From Ophiocordyceps camponoti-saundersi (nom. inval.) (taxonomy: Eukaryota; Ascomycota; Sordariomycetes; Hypocreales; Ophiocordycipitaceae): a stretch of 56,015 nucleotides of DNA. The stretch is from the NCBI GenBank assembly GCA_003339415.1, contig PDHQ01000054.1:132947-188961 (forward strand), given 5' to 3'. The position numbers and the translations under genes are program-made. Below are positions 32,161 through 43,074 of the stretch, in pieces; positions within the stretch are counted from its first letter, which is position 1; every line of letters starts with the position of its first letter. The notes beneath the pieces were generated by a model. That model ran no database searches and had not been told where the DNA came from. It saw only the letters and a program-made list of their open reading frames with translations.

Positions 32161-32936
32161 TCAGCAAGTAACCAGCTTCCAAAGGCCATCACCCAGAAAA
32201 TGCGCATCCTCAATAACAGGCCCCTTCCCCTTAGCCTTGACCTCGGCCGTGCCCTCAAGCAAGAAGCCGACAGCACAAGCCTCATTCTTCCCCTCAGCCA
32301 TGACGACAACCGGCTCCCCCTTGCCCAATTCCCTCCCCCACCTCCCCTCGTCATCCCTCCCCTCCTCCTCCTCCTCCTCCTCCTCCTCATCCGCCCTCAC
32401 GAGCGGCAAGCGTCCGCCGGGGGAGGTCAAGCCGGGCGCCATGAGGGTGGCGCCCGAGAGGACGAAGCGGATGGCGCCCCTGTCTATCCGGACCGAGGGG
32501 AACGCCTCCGGGAACCGATGGACGAGTCGAAGGTGGGGCATCGGCGCCTCCTGCCCGTCCTGCTTGAAGAACAGGGGCTCCCCGTCTAGGACGTAGAGCG
32601 TGTTCCTGTCCGGAAGCTTCATGCTCTCGAGCGAGGCCTTTTTCGGTAGGATCTCGTCCATGTGCCGGGCCAGGAGAGGGTAGGTTGTTTGAAGCGATTG
32701 GCGGAGAGTTCGCTGTACCGACGATTTGAGCTTTTGCTTGGGCGAGGGAGAGATTCTGAGTGCGTGCGTGTGAGTATGAAGTGAGTGAGTGAGTTGAGTG
32801 AGTGAGTAGATATTGCACGTGTTGGCAGCTTCTGGTTGTTGCTGTTGTCTTTGAGGAGGAAGACGAGGAGGAGGAGGAGGAGGAGGAGGAGGAGGAGGAG
32901 GAGGAGGAGGAGGCGAACGCACTCTTTTTTAAACAT
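32161..32936 (-). CDS. TMA20: PUA-domain translation factor of the MCT-1/Tma20 family
   Basis: Exon 1 is only 14 nt (32936-32923, MFKK plus two bases). The 167-nt intron starts GTGCGT and ends CTCAG. Exon 2 is 32755-32161. The product has 202 residues, close to yeast Tma20 (181). The join gives MFKKEISPSPKQKLKSSVQR, matching the family start. An N-terminal pre-PUA domain runs to about residue 90 with DEILPKK and LDGEPLFFKQ, then a PUA domain with HRFPEAFPSVRIDRGAIRFV, LSGATLMAPGL and DAHFLGDGLWKL. The acidic loop (about residues 133-160, a run of Glu) is an insertion. Tma20 with Tma22 binds 40S subunits and releases deacylated tRNA and mRNA during recycling. The intron holds a long GGA repeat. 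Confidence 0.92.
32866..32912. repeat. GGA/TCC microsatellite inside the TMA20 intron
   Basis: About fifteen GAG/GGA units on the plus strand, that is CTC/TCC on the sense strand of the intron. This near-pure pyrimidine run in the first half of the intron accounts for much of its unusual length. Confidence 0.75.
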
Positions 32937-33548
32937 GATTTCCCTTCTTTCTCTCTCTCTCTCTCTCAAGTTGCTGTTGCTTCAATCGACGATCGCCGTC
33001 TCTGTCTCCGTCTCTATCTCTGTCCGTATCCGTCACAGTTGATCCGTCAGTCCCTGCGTGTTTTCCTTCCTTCAGTCCCATCTCTGCGAAACGGAACGGA
33101 TAAAGAATGAAGAGATAACGATAACGATAAGAAAAGGCGGGGTTTGATACGGATAAACAGGGAAAGTGAGAAAGGAGCACGCTAAGAGTTGGAAAGTAAA
33201 TTGCTAGGAAGTAAAATTGCTAGCGCGATACCCCTATCCGCACTGGTCGACCCCACGATTACACAGGTAGCGGAAGAACAGCATGATGACGACACTTCTT
33301 TTTTTGTCTTTCTGCCTGCCTACACCACCCTGGCTATCACCAAGCTATTACTAGGTACGTGTAAATGGCTGATGAGCATCACCGTGATAACCCTCACCAA
33401 TATGCATAGCATAGCAGGTGGGTATAAACGACAACAGACACAAGCTGAATTTCAACGTACAGGTATATTCAGTACCTACCTGTCAAGACATGCATACAAT
33501 TGCGTATGAATATTGAACTGCATCTCTCTCCACATCTTCTTTTCCCCC
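32937..33548. other. TMA20 promoter and intergenic region
   Basis: No gene is seen. Upstream of TMA20 lie GAGA repeats and GATAACGATAACG-like repeats (33110-33133). The remainder is of normal composition, with a short duplicated TTGCTAG element near 33199-33222. Confidence 0.5.
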
Positions 33549-33903
33549 TCAGCCATGCAAAACATGGGAAACAACCCCCTCCTCATCAAGATGAACATTA
33601 AGTCTATTCTCGTTATGGTCCTTGGTGACCATGGTACCGGGCGAGATGATGCGATGTTCCTTAGGGAGGTCTTTTTTGCAAAACTCCTGTCCGTGATTGC
33701 ATTTTTATCGTCAGCCAAAATCCCAATCATCCTTCTTTAATCTTCGTCCCTCGAAGATTCGGAAGATACCTGGGGAGAAGGGGTGAAATTTTTACCGTCT
33801 CGTTCGATTCCGTATCGGAGAGCTTCTTTCCCACCAGCTTGTTCTGCCACTCCTCGGTCGAGTTGGCCGCGACGGACGTGACGCCAGGGACGACGAGCGG
33901 CAT
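33549..33903 (-). CDS. Peptidase inhibitor I78 family protein
   Basis: Two exons, 33903-33796 and 33686-33549, encode 81 residues. The 109-nt phase-0 intron runs from GTAAAA to ACAG. The start MPLVVPGVTS is characteristic of the fungal proteins in this family. EWQNKLVGKKL follows, then after the intron KKDLPKEHRIISPGTMVTKD and a C-terminal NRLNVHLDEEGVV strand. I78 inhibitors (such as the Aspergillus elastase inhibitor) are small single-domain proteins that block serine proteases through a rigid loop before the HRIISPG and NRLNV strands. There is no signal peptide, so an intracellular location is likely unless export is unconventional. The correct second exon lies in a frame that plain open-frame calling misses, because no ATG opens it. 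Confidence 0.88.
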
Positions 33904-35128
33904 CTTTGTATCTTGTATCTCGTTCTTCTTCTGCTTCTTCTTCTTTCTCTTTCTCTTTGCCCCTTCTTCTTATCTCGTCTTTTTTTTTTCGTATATTCGT
34001 TCAATCGAGTAGGTATGCAAAGTCGAGAGAGTCTGATGAAATGCAAGTCGTTATGAAAGAATAAAAGACCGACCAAGGTTCAATCGACACCCACGAATGA
34101 CGTCGCCCTCGCGTCAGTCAGTCCGCTTACGTATACATTCTCACAGTGCCCTCTTCACAGTAAGCGGCGGACTGTCCGTACATGGTACGATGCACATTCG
34201 CCTTTCTCCCCCCCCCCCCTCCCCTCTCACCCCACCCAGCCACGTGTTGGCCGCTGTCATACCCTATACTTATAGCACTAGGCTGACTTTACTAACTTCT
34301 TCTCACCACTTCTCACCACTTCTCCTCACCTCCTCAGTTGCTGGCAGCCTAACATGGCTAACATAGAACTGGCCAACTCCCCCCTACCCAACTAACAACC
34401 GACTATTTATGCTTTTGCATACCTGCCTACCTACCTAGGTACTCAAGCTTATTGTATTGCATTGTATGTACATACTCATGCATGTAGATTCCCTCTAAAG
34501 AAGCGTCCCTTTCTTTCCTTTTCTCCCATCCTTTTTCCTTCTTCTTCTCTTCCTAATGCCATCCTAATGCTAATGCTATCCATTTACTCTCGCGAGTCAA
34601 GAGGTAAGCCGCTATCCATCCATCTATGCATTCACATATGTATATATGCATATACATACAAACAATGCACCTCGCACACACTCACACACTCTCACACTTA
34701 CAGTCTCCACAGAAATGCTCATGGCAACGAAGCTTGAGACACAACCCACCGAGCTCTAATTCCTCACCCTCCTCCTCCTCCTCCTCCTCCTCCTCACCCT
34801 TCCCTCCCTCAGTCTCTCCCTCCCTTTCCCTCCCCTCCCCTCCCCTTCCCTTCCCTTCTTTCCCCCCCTCCTCCCCGTTATACCTTACTTTTTCTTTCGT
34901 CTGCTTCGATTCCTCTTCTCTTTTCTTCCTCCCTCCCTCCCCCCCCCCCCCCGCCTCCCCCCCCCCCCCCCCCGGAAATCCCTTTGGAAAGACATCATAT
35001 AACAGCTTTTTGTCTCTTCCCTAAACCAACCTACCGAACCCTCCCCAACCAACCTACATACATCTGTTTCAACCTCGACAAATCCATCCATTCATACGAA
35101 CAAACAAACACCTTAAACCCTACCTACC
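33904..35128. other. Intergenic region with pyrimidine-rich leader
   Basis: No gene is supported. CTT-rich DNA lies near 33925-33970, a C run at 34209-34221, CACTCACA repeats near 34676-34700, CTC repeats at 34769-34796 and two long C runs at 34941-34973. The sequence before 35129 is CCTACC/CAACCAACC-rich, typical of a fungal 5' UTR. Confidence 0.5.
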
Positions 35129-35875
35129 ATGCGCCAAGCCCAACTCGCAGTCCAGTCTCCCTCTCCTCCCTCTCCTCCTCCTCCTCCTCCACCTGCTCCT
35201 TCTCGTCATCATCTTCCTCCTCCTCCCGACCATCATCCCCTCCCTCCTCCACCCCTCCTCCGCATTCGCGCCCTCCACGCCCGCCAAACACCTCCCACTC
35301 CGCCCTCGCCAGAAAGCACTCCCGAAAGCAGCCGCCCTGAGAGTGTACCTTCTTCCTCTTCACCCCCGGGATCATCCGGCTCAGTATCCTCCTCCTCCGG
35401 TCCCGGCCCCACATCCGGCGCCGCCTGCTTCACCACCGGCACCCTCACAACAACGACCTGCCCGCCCGCCACCTCGGGCGTCTTCAGCCCCTGCAGCGCA
35501 ACCCTCATCCAGACCAGCGCCTGCGCCCCAGGCCTCCTCTGCACAACCGCCACCTCAAGGGCCGTAGGCGACAACAACCAGGACGACACATCCGTCGTAG
35601 TCTGCATGCGCCGCCAGGACGCGCCGCAACCCGTCATAACCGCCGTCTTCGCCGCCATCGTCGTCCTCGGCATCGTCGGCCTCATCTTCTCCTGTTGCCG
35701 CGACAGCTACCGTCGACGCGCCAGGTCTAAGAAGCAGCAAGTCATCGTCGAGGCAAAGAGCATCGCCAACAACAACGTCAGCAGCAAGTCCGCTCGTCGT
35801 CCGCTCATGCACCACGACGAAGACGACGACCACAATCCCTTCCAAGATCGTCATCACCTTCACGCTGCGACATGA
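35129..35875 (+). CDS. Single-pass membrane protein with six-cysteine ectodomain
   Basis: The open frame encodes 248 residues. Residues 1-100 are Pro/Ser/Thr-rich. About 98-160 hold six cysteines (CFTTGTLTTTTC, SPC, SAC, LLC, VVC). A transmembrane helix (VITAVFAAIVVLGIVGLIF) lies near residues 172-190, followed by CC and a basic stop-transfer segment. The cytoplasmic tail is Lys/Asp/His-rich. Such a topology normally needs an N-terminal signal peptide, and this frame lacks one. A strongly hydrophobic leucine-rich stretch exists in the +1 frame between about 35157 and 35255, so the true start may be disturbed by a frameshift in the CTC repeat or by an unseen splice. The function is unknown. 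Confidence 0.65.
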   Translation: MRQAQLAVQSPSPPSPPPPPPPAPSRHHLPPPPDHHPLPPPPLLRIRALHARQTPPTPPSPESTPESSRPESVPSSSSPPGSSGSVSSSSGPGPTSGAACFTTGTLTTTTCPPATSGVFSPCSATLIQTSACAPGLLCTTATSRAVGDNNQDDTSVVVCMRRQDAPQPVITAVFAAIVVLGIVGLIFSCCRDSYRRRARSKKQQVIVEAKSIANNNVSSKSARRPLMHHDEDDDHNPFQDRHHLHAAT

Positions 35876-36668
35876 CTGTGACCAGCGCCTTACGATTCCT
35901 ACGATAGAAAGAAAGCCCCCCCCCTTTTTCATGATAGCAAACATGACCATCATCGTCGTCGTCGTCGTCGTCATCCTTCCTCTAGACAAGGAGCCATATT
36001 CCCACTCGCTCGTCACGTAGAAAACATCTCCCTGCCCTACGTCATCGAAGCCATCGTCGCCATGTAATCTCTTCCTCTCCTCTCCTCTCAACACCCGGGG
36101 AAAATAGCTTCCTCATTTTCTTCTTCTTTGCTACCAACGATACCTGACTTCGTGGGATCCCTCCCCTCTTCACCCCTGCAGCTCTCGCGAGCCGTCTCGA
36201 GCGGACAAGTCTCGCCCTACAACACGAGAGGGAAAAAAAAAATAAATAAATAAAAGAACAAGAATGAGAAGTTGTCGAGGCGGTAGCGGGGGGGAGCCCT
36301 TCGCTGTGTGTTCCCGCCTCGCTCGCTGTAGAACCCTCCTTTAGCACTTATTGGTGGTCGCTTTGCCATTCCCGAAAACGCTTATTGAATTCTGCAAAGC
36401 TCGAACAGTCACCGGGCAGTGGCCAATGACGTTTACTCGACGATTCTCCGGAGCCCTCGTCCACGCCTTCGCTCGCTACCCTTGTCTCCAGCAACGACAA
36501 CTGACTCGCGTCCGACGACGCGACGCGCCTGTGCGTCCAACTGCTGCCGCCCGCCCTCGAGACCGCGCTCGATATGGATCCCCTCGGCGCCGTTGGGGCC
36601 CGTGCCGTCGTCGCCGTCGCCTGTCCCAATGATGACGACCCACTGCCCGCCGTCGTGGAGATGTTCTT
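35876..36668. other. Intergenic region between membrane protein and NST1
   Basis: No independent gene is supported. It contains a CGT run (35954-35975), an AAATAAATAAA stretch (36238-36253, possible poly-A signal context) and GC-rich sequence next to NST1. A minus-strand open stretch (36348-36629) stays in the NST1 frame beyond its stop. Confidence 0.5.
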
Positions 36669-39600
36669 CTAGGACCCCCCCCGTGTCGAAGCGTTGCTCG
36701 TGAGCGGGCTGCCGATTTCCCCCGGCGCTCCCACAGCCCGGAGGTGCGGGTTTAGCCCGTCATGGGCAGCGTCCGGTACCCATCGGATCGTCGTCTGACC
36801 CGGTCCCATGTCAAACGTCCCGCCTCCGTTCGAGACGTTGCCTTCGGTGTCGCCTAGGTTCAGCAGGTACTGAGGATCGATGTTGACCTCGCCCGTCAGC
36901 GACTGAACGTGCGACCGGACTAGGCCGAGATCCATATATCCGTCAGCGTCCGCCTGGCCTGCACTGGCGAGTTCCTTGCATGCCTGGCACAGCATCAGCC
37001 GCATGTATACGTGCCGCGGAGGCGACGAAGACTTCAGGGGGCGCGGCCCGGCCGAAGCTGGCGAGCCGACGCTGAAGCCTGGCTGAATCGTCGGAGAGCC
37101 CCCCCAAGCGGCGTTGCCGAACCCGGCCGCGTGGGGAGGAAACTGCTGCGGCCCGCCGTCGTGCGGCCCCCAGGGACTGTGTCCTATGGTGCTGGGATAG
37201 CTCGTGTCCATAAAGGGGCTCGTTCCGAAGCCGCCGCCGCCGCCGCCGCCGCCGGGATGCCCCGGCGCCTGGTTACGCGAGACGCTGCCGCTGCCGCTGA
37301 CCTGCCCCGGCGCTTGGTTGCGCGGGCCGCTGACCAGACCCAAGTCCGGTTCGTCGTCCTCGACAAGCACCCGACTGCCCAGCCCGGCAACGTTACCGTC
37401 ATCTCGTGGCAGCCCTTGCGGTATGCTGACCGGCCGTCCGATCGGTGCGGGCCTACTTATTGGAGCCGAAGGTGCTGTCGGGGCCGCGTTCGTTGTCGTC
37501 GCCGGTAGCGGCGGCGGCGGAGGTGGTGGCGGTACAGCCGCTGCCACGGCCGCTGCTACGGCCGCGGCCGTCGCGGCGTCGTAGGCCCCCGTCGACGTTT
37601 GCCGAACGTGCGCCGGCGCCGGACCCTCCTGTACCATATTATAACCCTGATGGAACTGTTCGCCCGCCGAGAAGACGGGCGGTGGCATCGGCATAGGTGT
37701 CAGATAGCTTCGACCGGCTGGTGCGTTGATGCCAGGCGGCGGCAATATGACGTTGGGGTTCGGCCGGTAGTCGAGACGGTACATGGAGTCGTGGTTCATC
37801 TGACTGGGATATCCTGGAGCACGCTGATGCGGTATGCCTGGAGGAGGCTGCATAGTCATCGGGGGCACCTGGAATGGCGGTGTGTGGCTCGGTGCCTTTG
37901 GCTGCGGCGACATTGGCTGCGTCTGGTGATGTGAATGCGGATGGGAGTGAGGATGGGTTGCGTGCTGTTGATGTTGGTGAGCATGCTGTTGCTGCATCTG
38001 CTGCTGCTGCTGAAGCTGCTGAAACTGATACTGATGTTGCTGCTGCTGGAGCTGCTGCTGCTGCTGCTGCAGTTGTTGCTGCTGGAGCTGCTGTTGCTGC
38101 TGCGCCGGTGGTTGGGGATGCTGCGTCGTCGTCGAGACGGGCGGCGCCACCATGGGAGGAGCCGCGGCTGCGGCCGCGCCGCCACCGCCACCGCCGCTCG
38201 TCTTCCGCTCCTGAACAGGAGGCGCCGGGCTGGCGCGGACGGGCGTGGACGAATGGGGCGACGGGTTCTGGCTGGGCCCCAGCCCCGTCTCCGAGGGCTG
38301 CTGCGACACGGGGGGGCGCGTTCGCATTGGCGTCGGCGCCTTGGGGATGGCTGGCGTAGCTACCGGTACCATGGGGGGGGCAAATCCCATCGGGTTCGAC
38401 GACGACGACAACGACGACGGGTGTTGAGGCAGCGCTGTCGGGATCGAGGACTGATTATAGCCACGCTTCGGTGGTTGCTGCTGCTGCGACGACGGCGGAG
38501 CCTGCGGCTGCGGCTGCGGTTGCGGTGGTTGATGGTGATGACTGTGAGGCTGCTGTGACTGCTGATGATGAGATTGATGCTGTTGATGATGCGTCTTCTG
38601 CGCCTTGGCCGCCGCCCTCGCCTCCTTATCGCGCTTCTCGCGCTCCTGCGCCTCTTTACGCTGCTGGGCTTCGCGTTCCCGCCTCTCGCGCGCTTCCTTG
38701 TCACGCTGCCGCTGCTGCTCCTCCTTGAGTTTCTTCTCGCGCTCCTTGGCCTCGCGCGCCTTACGTTCCTGCTCGGCCTGCTTCTCGCGCTGCTCATGGA
38801 TGCGCCGCTGCCGCTCCGCCTCCCTCTTCAGCCGGGCCTCATCGTCCGCCTTGCGCTGAGCCTCCTTCTGTTTGCGCTTCTCCTCCGCCCTTTGCTTCTG
38901 TTCGGCAGCCTTCCGCTGCTCGGCCTCTAGCCGGGCCGCCTCCTCGGCCGCGCGCTCCGCCTCTCTGCGCGCCTTCTCTTCCGCCTGCACCTGCTTCTTC
39001 TGGGCCGCTCGATCCTTTTTACGTTGAGCGTTCTTCGCTTTCTTGGCCTTTTGCTCGTCCTCATGCCGCGTCTCCTCGTCAATCTCCTCGAGCAGTTTCT
39101 GTTGACGGTCCTTGGCCACCTTTTCCCTGTAGGCCGACAGGACACGCTGCTCGAACATCCGGGCGGCGAAGATCTGAAACATGCGTCGGCCTTCCTCCAT
39201 TCGTTGCTCGTCGTTCATCGGATCCTTGGTCGCCATTAGAGAGCGATTAGCAGACAGACGCACTCAAAGGGGCTTTCCACTGCTTATTCACGTACCTCTT
39301 CGTCCTCGTACTCTTCCTCCTGACTCTCGGCGAAGTCTTCGTCCTCTTCGTCCTCCAGATCGTCGTCGTCGTAATCGTCATCGTCGTGGGTGGCTGGACT
39401 TTGAAATTCCGAGTAGGGGCCGGTGGTACTAAAGGCACGCGCCAAGTGCTCTCGGGCGTCTTCCTCTCGGGCCATGCGGCGTTCGGCAAGCTGCTCCATC
39501 ATCTCGATGAATCGCTTGCCATCGTTTTTCAGGAGGTCGTCCGCCACGGTGAGAATGCCGCCTGAGAACGGTTAGAGCAGGCACGCACGAATTGGTCGAG

Positions 39601-40730
39601 GCATGGCAGACGGTGGAGGGAAGGGGCATACCTTTGACCTGCAAGCTGTTACCAAAAGTCAAAAAGTCGGCTACGTCTCGCTCGTGGGAGCCCTGGTAGT
39701 CTTCGGGAGGTTCATCTTCACTATCGACTTCGTCATCCTCGGCGTCTTCTTCACTATAGACTTCGTCGAGGTCGTCGTCGTCGCCGACATGTTCGACTAT
39801 GCGGCCGCGCGAAGGCGGACGAGCGGGGTTGCGTTGAGAGGGCAAGCGGCGTTGGGGGCGGATGGGGTAGTCTCGTGAGGACGGGGGTAGCATGCCCGAG
39901 GGCTCTCCCTGGTTGGCGAATTGCTCCAGCTCCAGATAATAGGCATCGTAGAGGCCCTCCAGCTCCTCCTCTATCGCCGTTCGCTTTCGACCACAAACGG
40001 TACAGCTGCAGCTATGCTTCTGTTGCTCTTTCATCTTCCTGAGGACGGCATCCTTTTCGACCTTGACCAGGGACTTGCGCTCGTCTTCTCCCAGGCCGAG
40101 CCAGAAATCCTTGATTCGTTCGCGTTCTTCCTGATTGCTGGTACTCCAAATCTTATCTCGAGACACGTCGGAATGGCGGGAGCTGAGAAGGGAGTTGATG
40201 GCTTCGGCGGCGGTCGGAGGGTTCCGGTCGACGTCGGCAGCGGAGGAAGACGCGTTCTTTTTCTTCTTTTTCTTCGCCTTTTTATTCTTCGAGGCAGGCA
40301 TTTCGGTGTCGCCATTGAAGGGGGTAGGCGAGCCATGGGCGCTGACAGCAGGGTCCTCGGCGTCGTCATCGCTAGCGGCGGGCGGAGGGGGAGGCGGCGG
40401 CGGCGGATTGGGGGGCGGAGAGCTGGGCGGCGGCGGGCTGGCATGACCATTAGCAGCCTGCTCGGCGGCGGCCTTGATGGCGGCCTTTTGACGGCGCTTC
40501 TGTTTCTTGCGGTTCACGGTCGGAGCGGGCGCGTCGATAGTGTGGGGGGGTGTGGCGGGAGGGTCGCCGGCGGGCTTGAGGGAAGCGGCGGGGGTCGAAG
40601 GCAGCGAAGAGTCCTCGGCAGATAGCTTTGGCACGGTGATGTACTTGGAGCCATCTTTGTTGGTATATGTGGCCGTGTTTCGAGGTGATGCCGGCGCGGG
40701 AACGGCTGACGTCTGCTTGGAGGCCGGCAT
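36669..40730 (-). CDS. NST1: Stress response protein NST1
   Basis: Three exons (40730-39632, 39561-39296, 39224-36669) encode 1306 residues. Introns of 70 and 71 nt restore the [20 protein letters not shown] joint and a [19 protein letters not shown] joint, both diagnostic of the Nst1 family. The N-terminus is Pro/Ala-rich with a poly-Pro run and a basic KKAKKKKKK patch. Acidic clusters lie near residues 325-355 and 425-455. A very long Arg/Glu/Lys/Ala coiled coil (about 470-690) precedes a Gln/His/Pro-rich disordered half with CAG-derived Gln runs. In yeast Nst1 affects salt tolerance and associates with processing-body components. The conserved C-terminal block [15 protein letters not shown] is present. 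It is divergent from RHO2 across 1.5 kb. Confidence 0.93.
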
Positions 40731-42221
40731 CGTGTGGTGGCGTCCAGGACAGCCGACACCATGAAGGCCCTGCCGCCGCGAGAGAGAGGACGTATCAGCG
40801 GGTGTGATGGAGGGGAGAGGAGGAGAAGGGATGCAGGGCGATAGGCCGAGACGAGGGAGATGATGATGGATGGTTGGGAAGAGGAAGAAAGAGTGTGGCA
40901 GAAGGAAGGGGAGAGAGGACTAACCCACCGTTAGGTCAGCAAGCTGGATGACAGCGGCAATGGGGTCAGGGTCTGATGCGAGGACGAACAGACGGGAGGG
41001 AATTAGGAAGAAAGAAGGTATAAAAAAAAGGACGTGTGTATGAATAACGAGAGGATGAAGAATACCAGAGCTTGGTAAGACGTCTAGAAGAAGGGCGTCG
41101 TCGAAAAAGCCGTGTCCTGCTTTGGTTGGGGGGGGAGGGGGGGGGGGGTTGAGAGCGGCGAAAGGACGGCTGAGGTTCGCTCCTAGAGGGAGCGGGCGAA
41201 AGTCACTCCTGGGTGGAATTTCGCGGGGGAAGGTACTTTCAGCTGAAAAAATTACGCCCCAAAAAAACTCGGGGGGAGGGGCCTAGGGGTGGTGTTGGTG
41301 GTGGTGGTGGTGGTGGTGGTGGTGGCCGCCGCTCATGTGATCAACAATCACGTGATACAGACCAACCCTTGGCCCCTGTCTGTTGCTGAAGGACTGAAGG
41401 TGAAGCCGTCTACTTAGTTGTGTGTATGTACGAATACTAGTATATCTGTGTGTCAATATCAAATCAACCATCTGCCCTGTATGATAGATGTCAATTTAGA
41501 CCTGAAGCTGCTTAACCTAGACGCATCTCCTCTCGAGCCTTCTTCTCCTCCTCTCATCAACAGACAAGCAAACAAGACACGGCTTCCTGCAGTGCCTTCC
41601 CCCCCCCCCCCCAATACCCTCCTCCCCAATCAAAGGCCCTGCGCCGCGTTACACAAAGCTGCTGAGCCCCCAATACATACCATGTAATATACAACGCCTG
41701 TTATGTAAGCTGAAGGGGCGCGGAGGGGAGGGGAGTTTGTGTGCTACCGGCCGCCCTTCCTCTCCAACCTGCTAACACTCACTTTTCACCTCCCAGATAT
41801 TCATATCCTTCTGACCATCTATTTCACTCTGCTTCTCTCTTCAGCATCATTATACATATGTACCCTCTTTCTCTCTGGCCAACCGTCGTCTCCTCCTAAA
41901 TCGCTCGTCCGCTTCTATACGCGCCTCTCCACTCCCTCCACTCCACCGCAAGGGCAAGCATAGAAGAAAAAAAGAGGATAGGCCGAGGCTCTCCCCGTGA
42001 TCCAGCTCGTATCGACTCGAGGAGAGGAAAGCCAAAAAGGATCAACAAGAACGAACAAGGACAAAAAAGAAAATACACTCCCGTCGAATACCCTTCCCCT
42101 CTCGTTCCCCCCTCAGGTCTCCTCCTTTCACGGAGCTAAAGCCGGCGGGTTTCTCAGCTGCTTCTCGACACTCTGCCGAGCCTAATCTCCGGCTCGGTTG
42201 CCTCGACAGCCTCGTCGGACA
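40731..42221. other. Divergent promoter region, NST1 and RHO2
   Basis: No gene is seen in the 1.5 kb between the two start codons. It contains poly-G near 41128-41150, a GGT run (41288-41323), C runs (41600-41613) and pyrimidine-rich leader DNA before RHO2 ending in CCCCCTCAG near 42116, which could be a 5' UTR intron acceptor. Confidence 0.5.
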
Positions 42222-43074
42222 ATGGCTAGCGCGAACCCTCAAGATGTTATTCGAAGGCACGGCCCGGGCGCCCTCTCCGAAGCGCCTCCACTGACTTGTG
42301 GTCCAGGAAACTCGTCATCATCGGAGACGGTGCCTGTGGCAAGACGAGTCTGCTGAGCGTCTTTACCCTTGGATACTTTCCCACAGTGCGTTTGACTTGT
42401 TCGAACCCTCCCCATTTTTTAACCCGTATCCTTCTCCGGCTAACCAGCTTGTTCTCGCCAGCACTACGTGAGTAACACGGAACTGGTCACATGGAAAGCC
42501 ACGTTCTAACAACGCGTCAAAGATTCCCACCGTCTTCGAGAATTACGTTACCGATTGCAGAGTCGACGGCAAATGCGTCCAGCTGGCGCTCTGGGACACG
42601 GCCGGGCAGGAGGACTATGAGCGTCTACGGCCACTGGCATACTCCAAGGCGCACGTCATTCTGATAGGTTTCTCAATCGACTCGCCTGATTCTCTCGACA
42701 ATGTCAAGCACAAGGTCCGACTTTTTTTCCCCCCTCTCTTGCTCTCTCCCCCCTCTCTGCGAATTAATGCCTGACGGATGCAGTGGATCGAGGAGGCCAC
42801 GCGTCTTTGCGCGGGCGTACCCATCATCCTGGTCGGTCTGAAGAAAGATCTCCGCGAAGACCCGGTGGCGGCCGAGGAGATGCGCAAGAAGTCGTTGCGG
42901 TTCGTCACTTCCCACGACGGCGAGCAGACGTGTCGCGAGATTGGCGCCAAGCGATACCTCGAATGCTCCAGTCTCAGCGGCGAGGGGGTCGACGACGTCT
43001 TCGAGGCCGCCACACGCGCCGCGCTTCTGACGTTCGAAAAGGGCGAAGGCTCGGGCTGCTGCGTCGTCCTGTGA
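42222..43074 (+). CDS. RHO2: Rho-family GTPase Rho2
   Basis: Five exons (42222-42256, 42307-42385, 42462-42467, 42523-42714, 42784-43074) encode 200 residues. The motifs are GDGACGKT (18-25), the switch I stretch [13 protein letters not shown] with Thr43, DTAGQED (65-71, Gln69), VGLKKD and ECSS. The tail GSGCCVVL is a prenylation CAAX box with an extra Cys for palmitoylation. The TDCRVDG and [12 protein letters not shown] segments and the [19 protein letters not shown] end favour Rho2 over Rho1, Rho3 or Cdc42. Rho2 signals at the plasma membrane to cell-wall synthesis and polarity. Intron 1 (50 nt) has a GC donor, and exon 3 is only 6 nt; both are required for frame and for conserved residues. 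Other introns have GTGCGT, GTGAGT and GTCCGA donors. Confidence 0.94.
42257..42306 (+). other. GC-AG intron of RHO2
   Basis: The donor reads AAG|GCACGG, with CTGAC as the branch site and CCAG as the acceptor. The 50-nt length is not divisible by three, so retention would break the protein. No GT in the right phase is available nearby. Splicing here gives [12 protein letters not shown], the normal start of the G domain. Confidence 0.75.
42462..42467 (+). other. 6-nt microexon in RHO2 encoding His-Tyr of switch I
   Basis: CACTAC is bounded by GCCAG upstream and GTGAGT downstream. The following intron has a perfect CTAAC branch site and an AAAG acceptor. Including it gives [15 protein letters not shown], as in other Rho proteins. 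Skipping it would remove two residues just before Thr43 while keeping the frame. Confidence 0.8.

Noticed and set aside
36419..36703. Plus-strand open frame overlapping the NST1 end
   Set aside because: It is Ser/Pro/Arg-rich and antisense to the NST1 3' end, with no domain.
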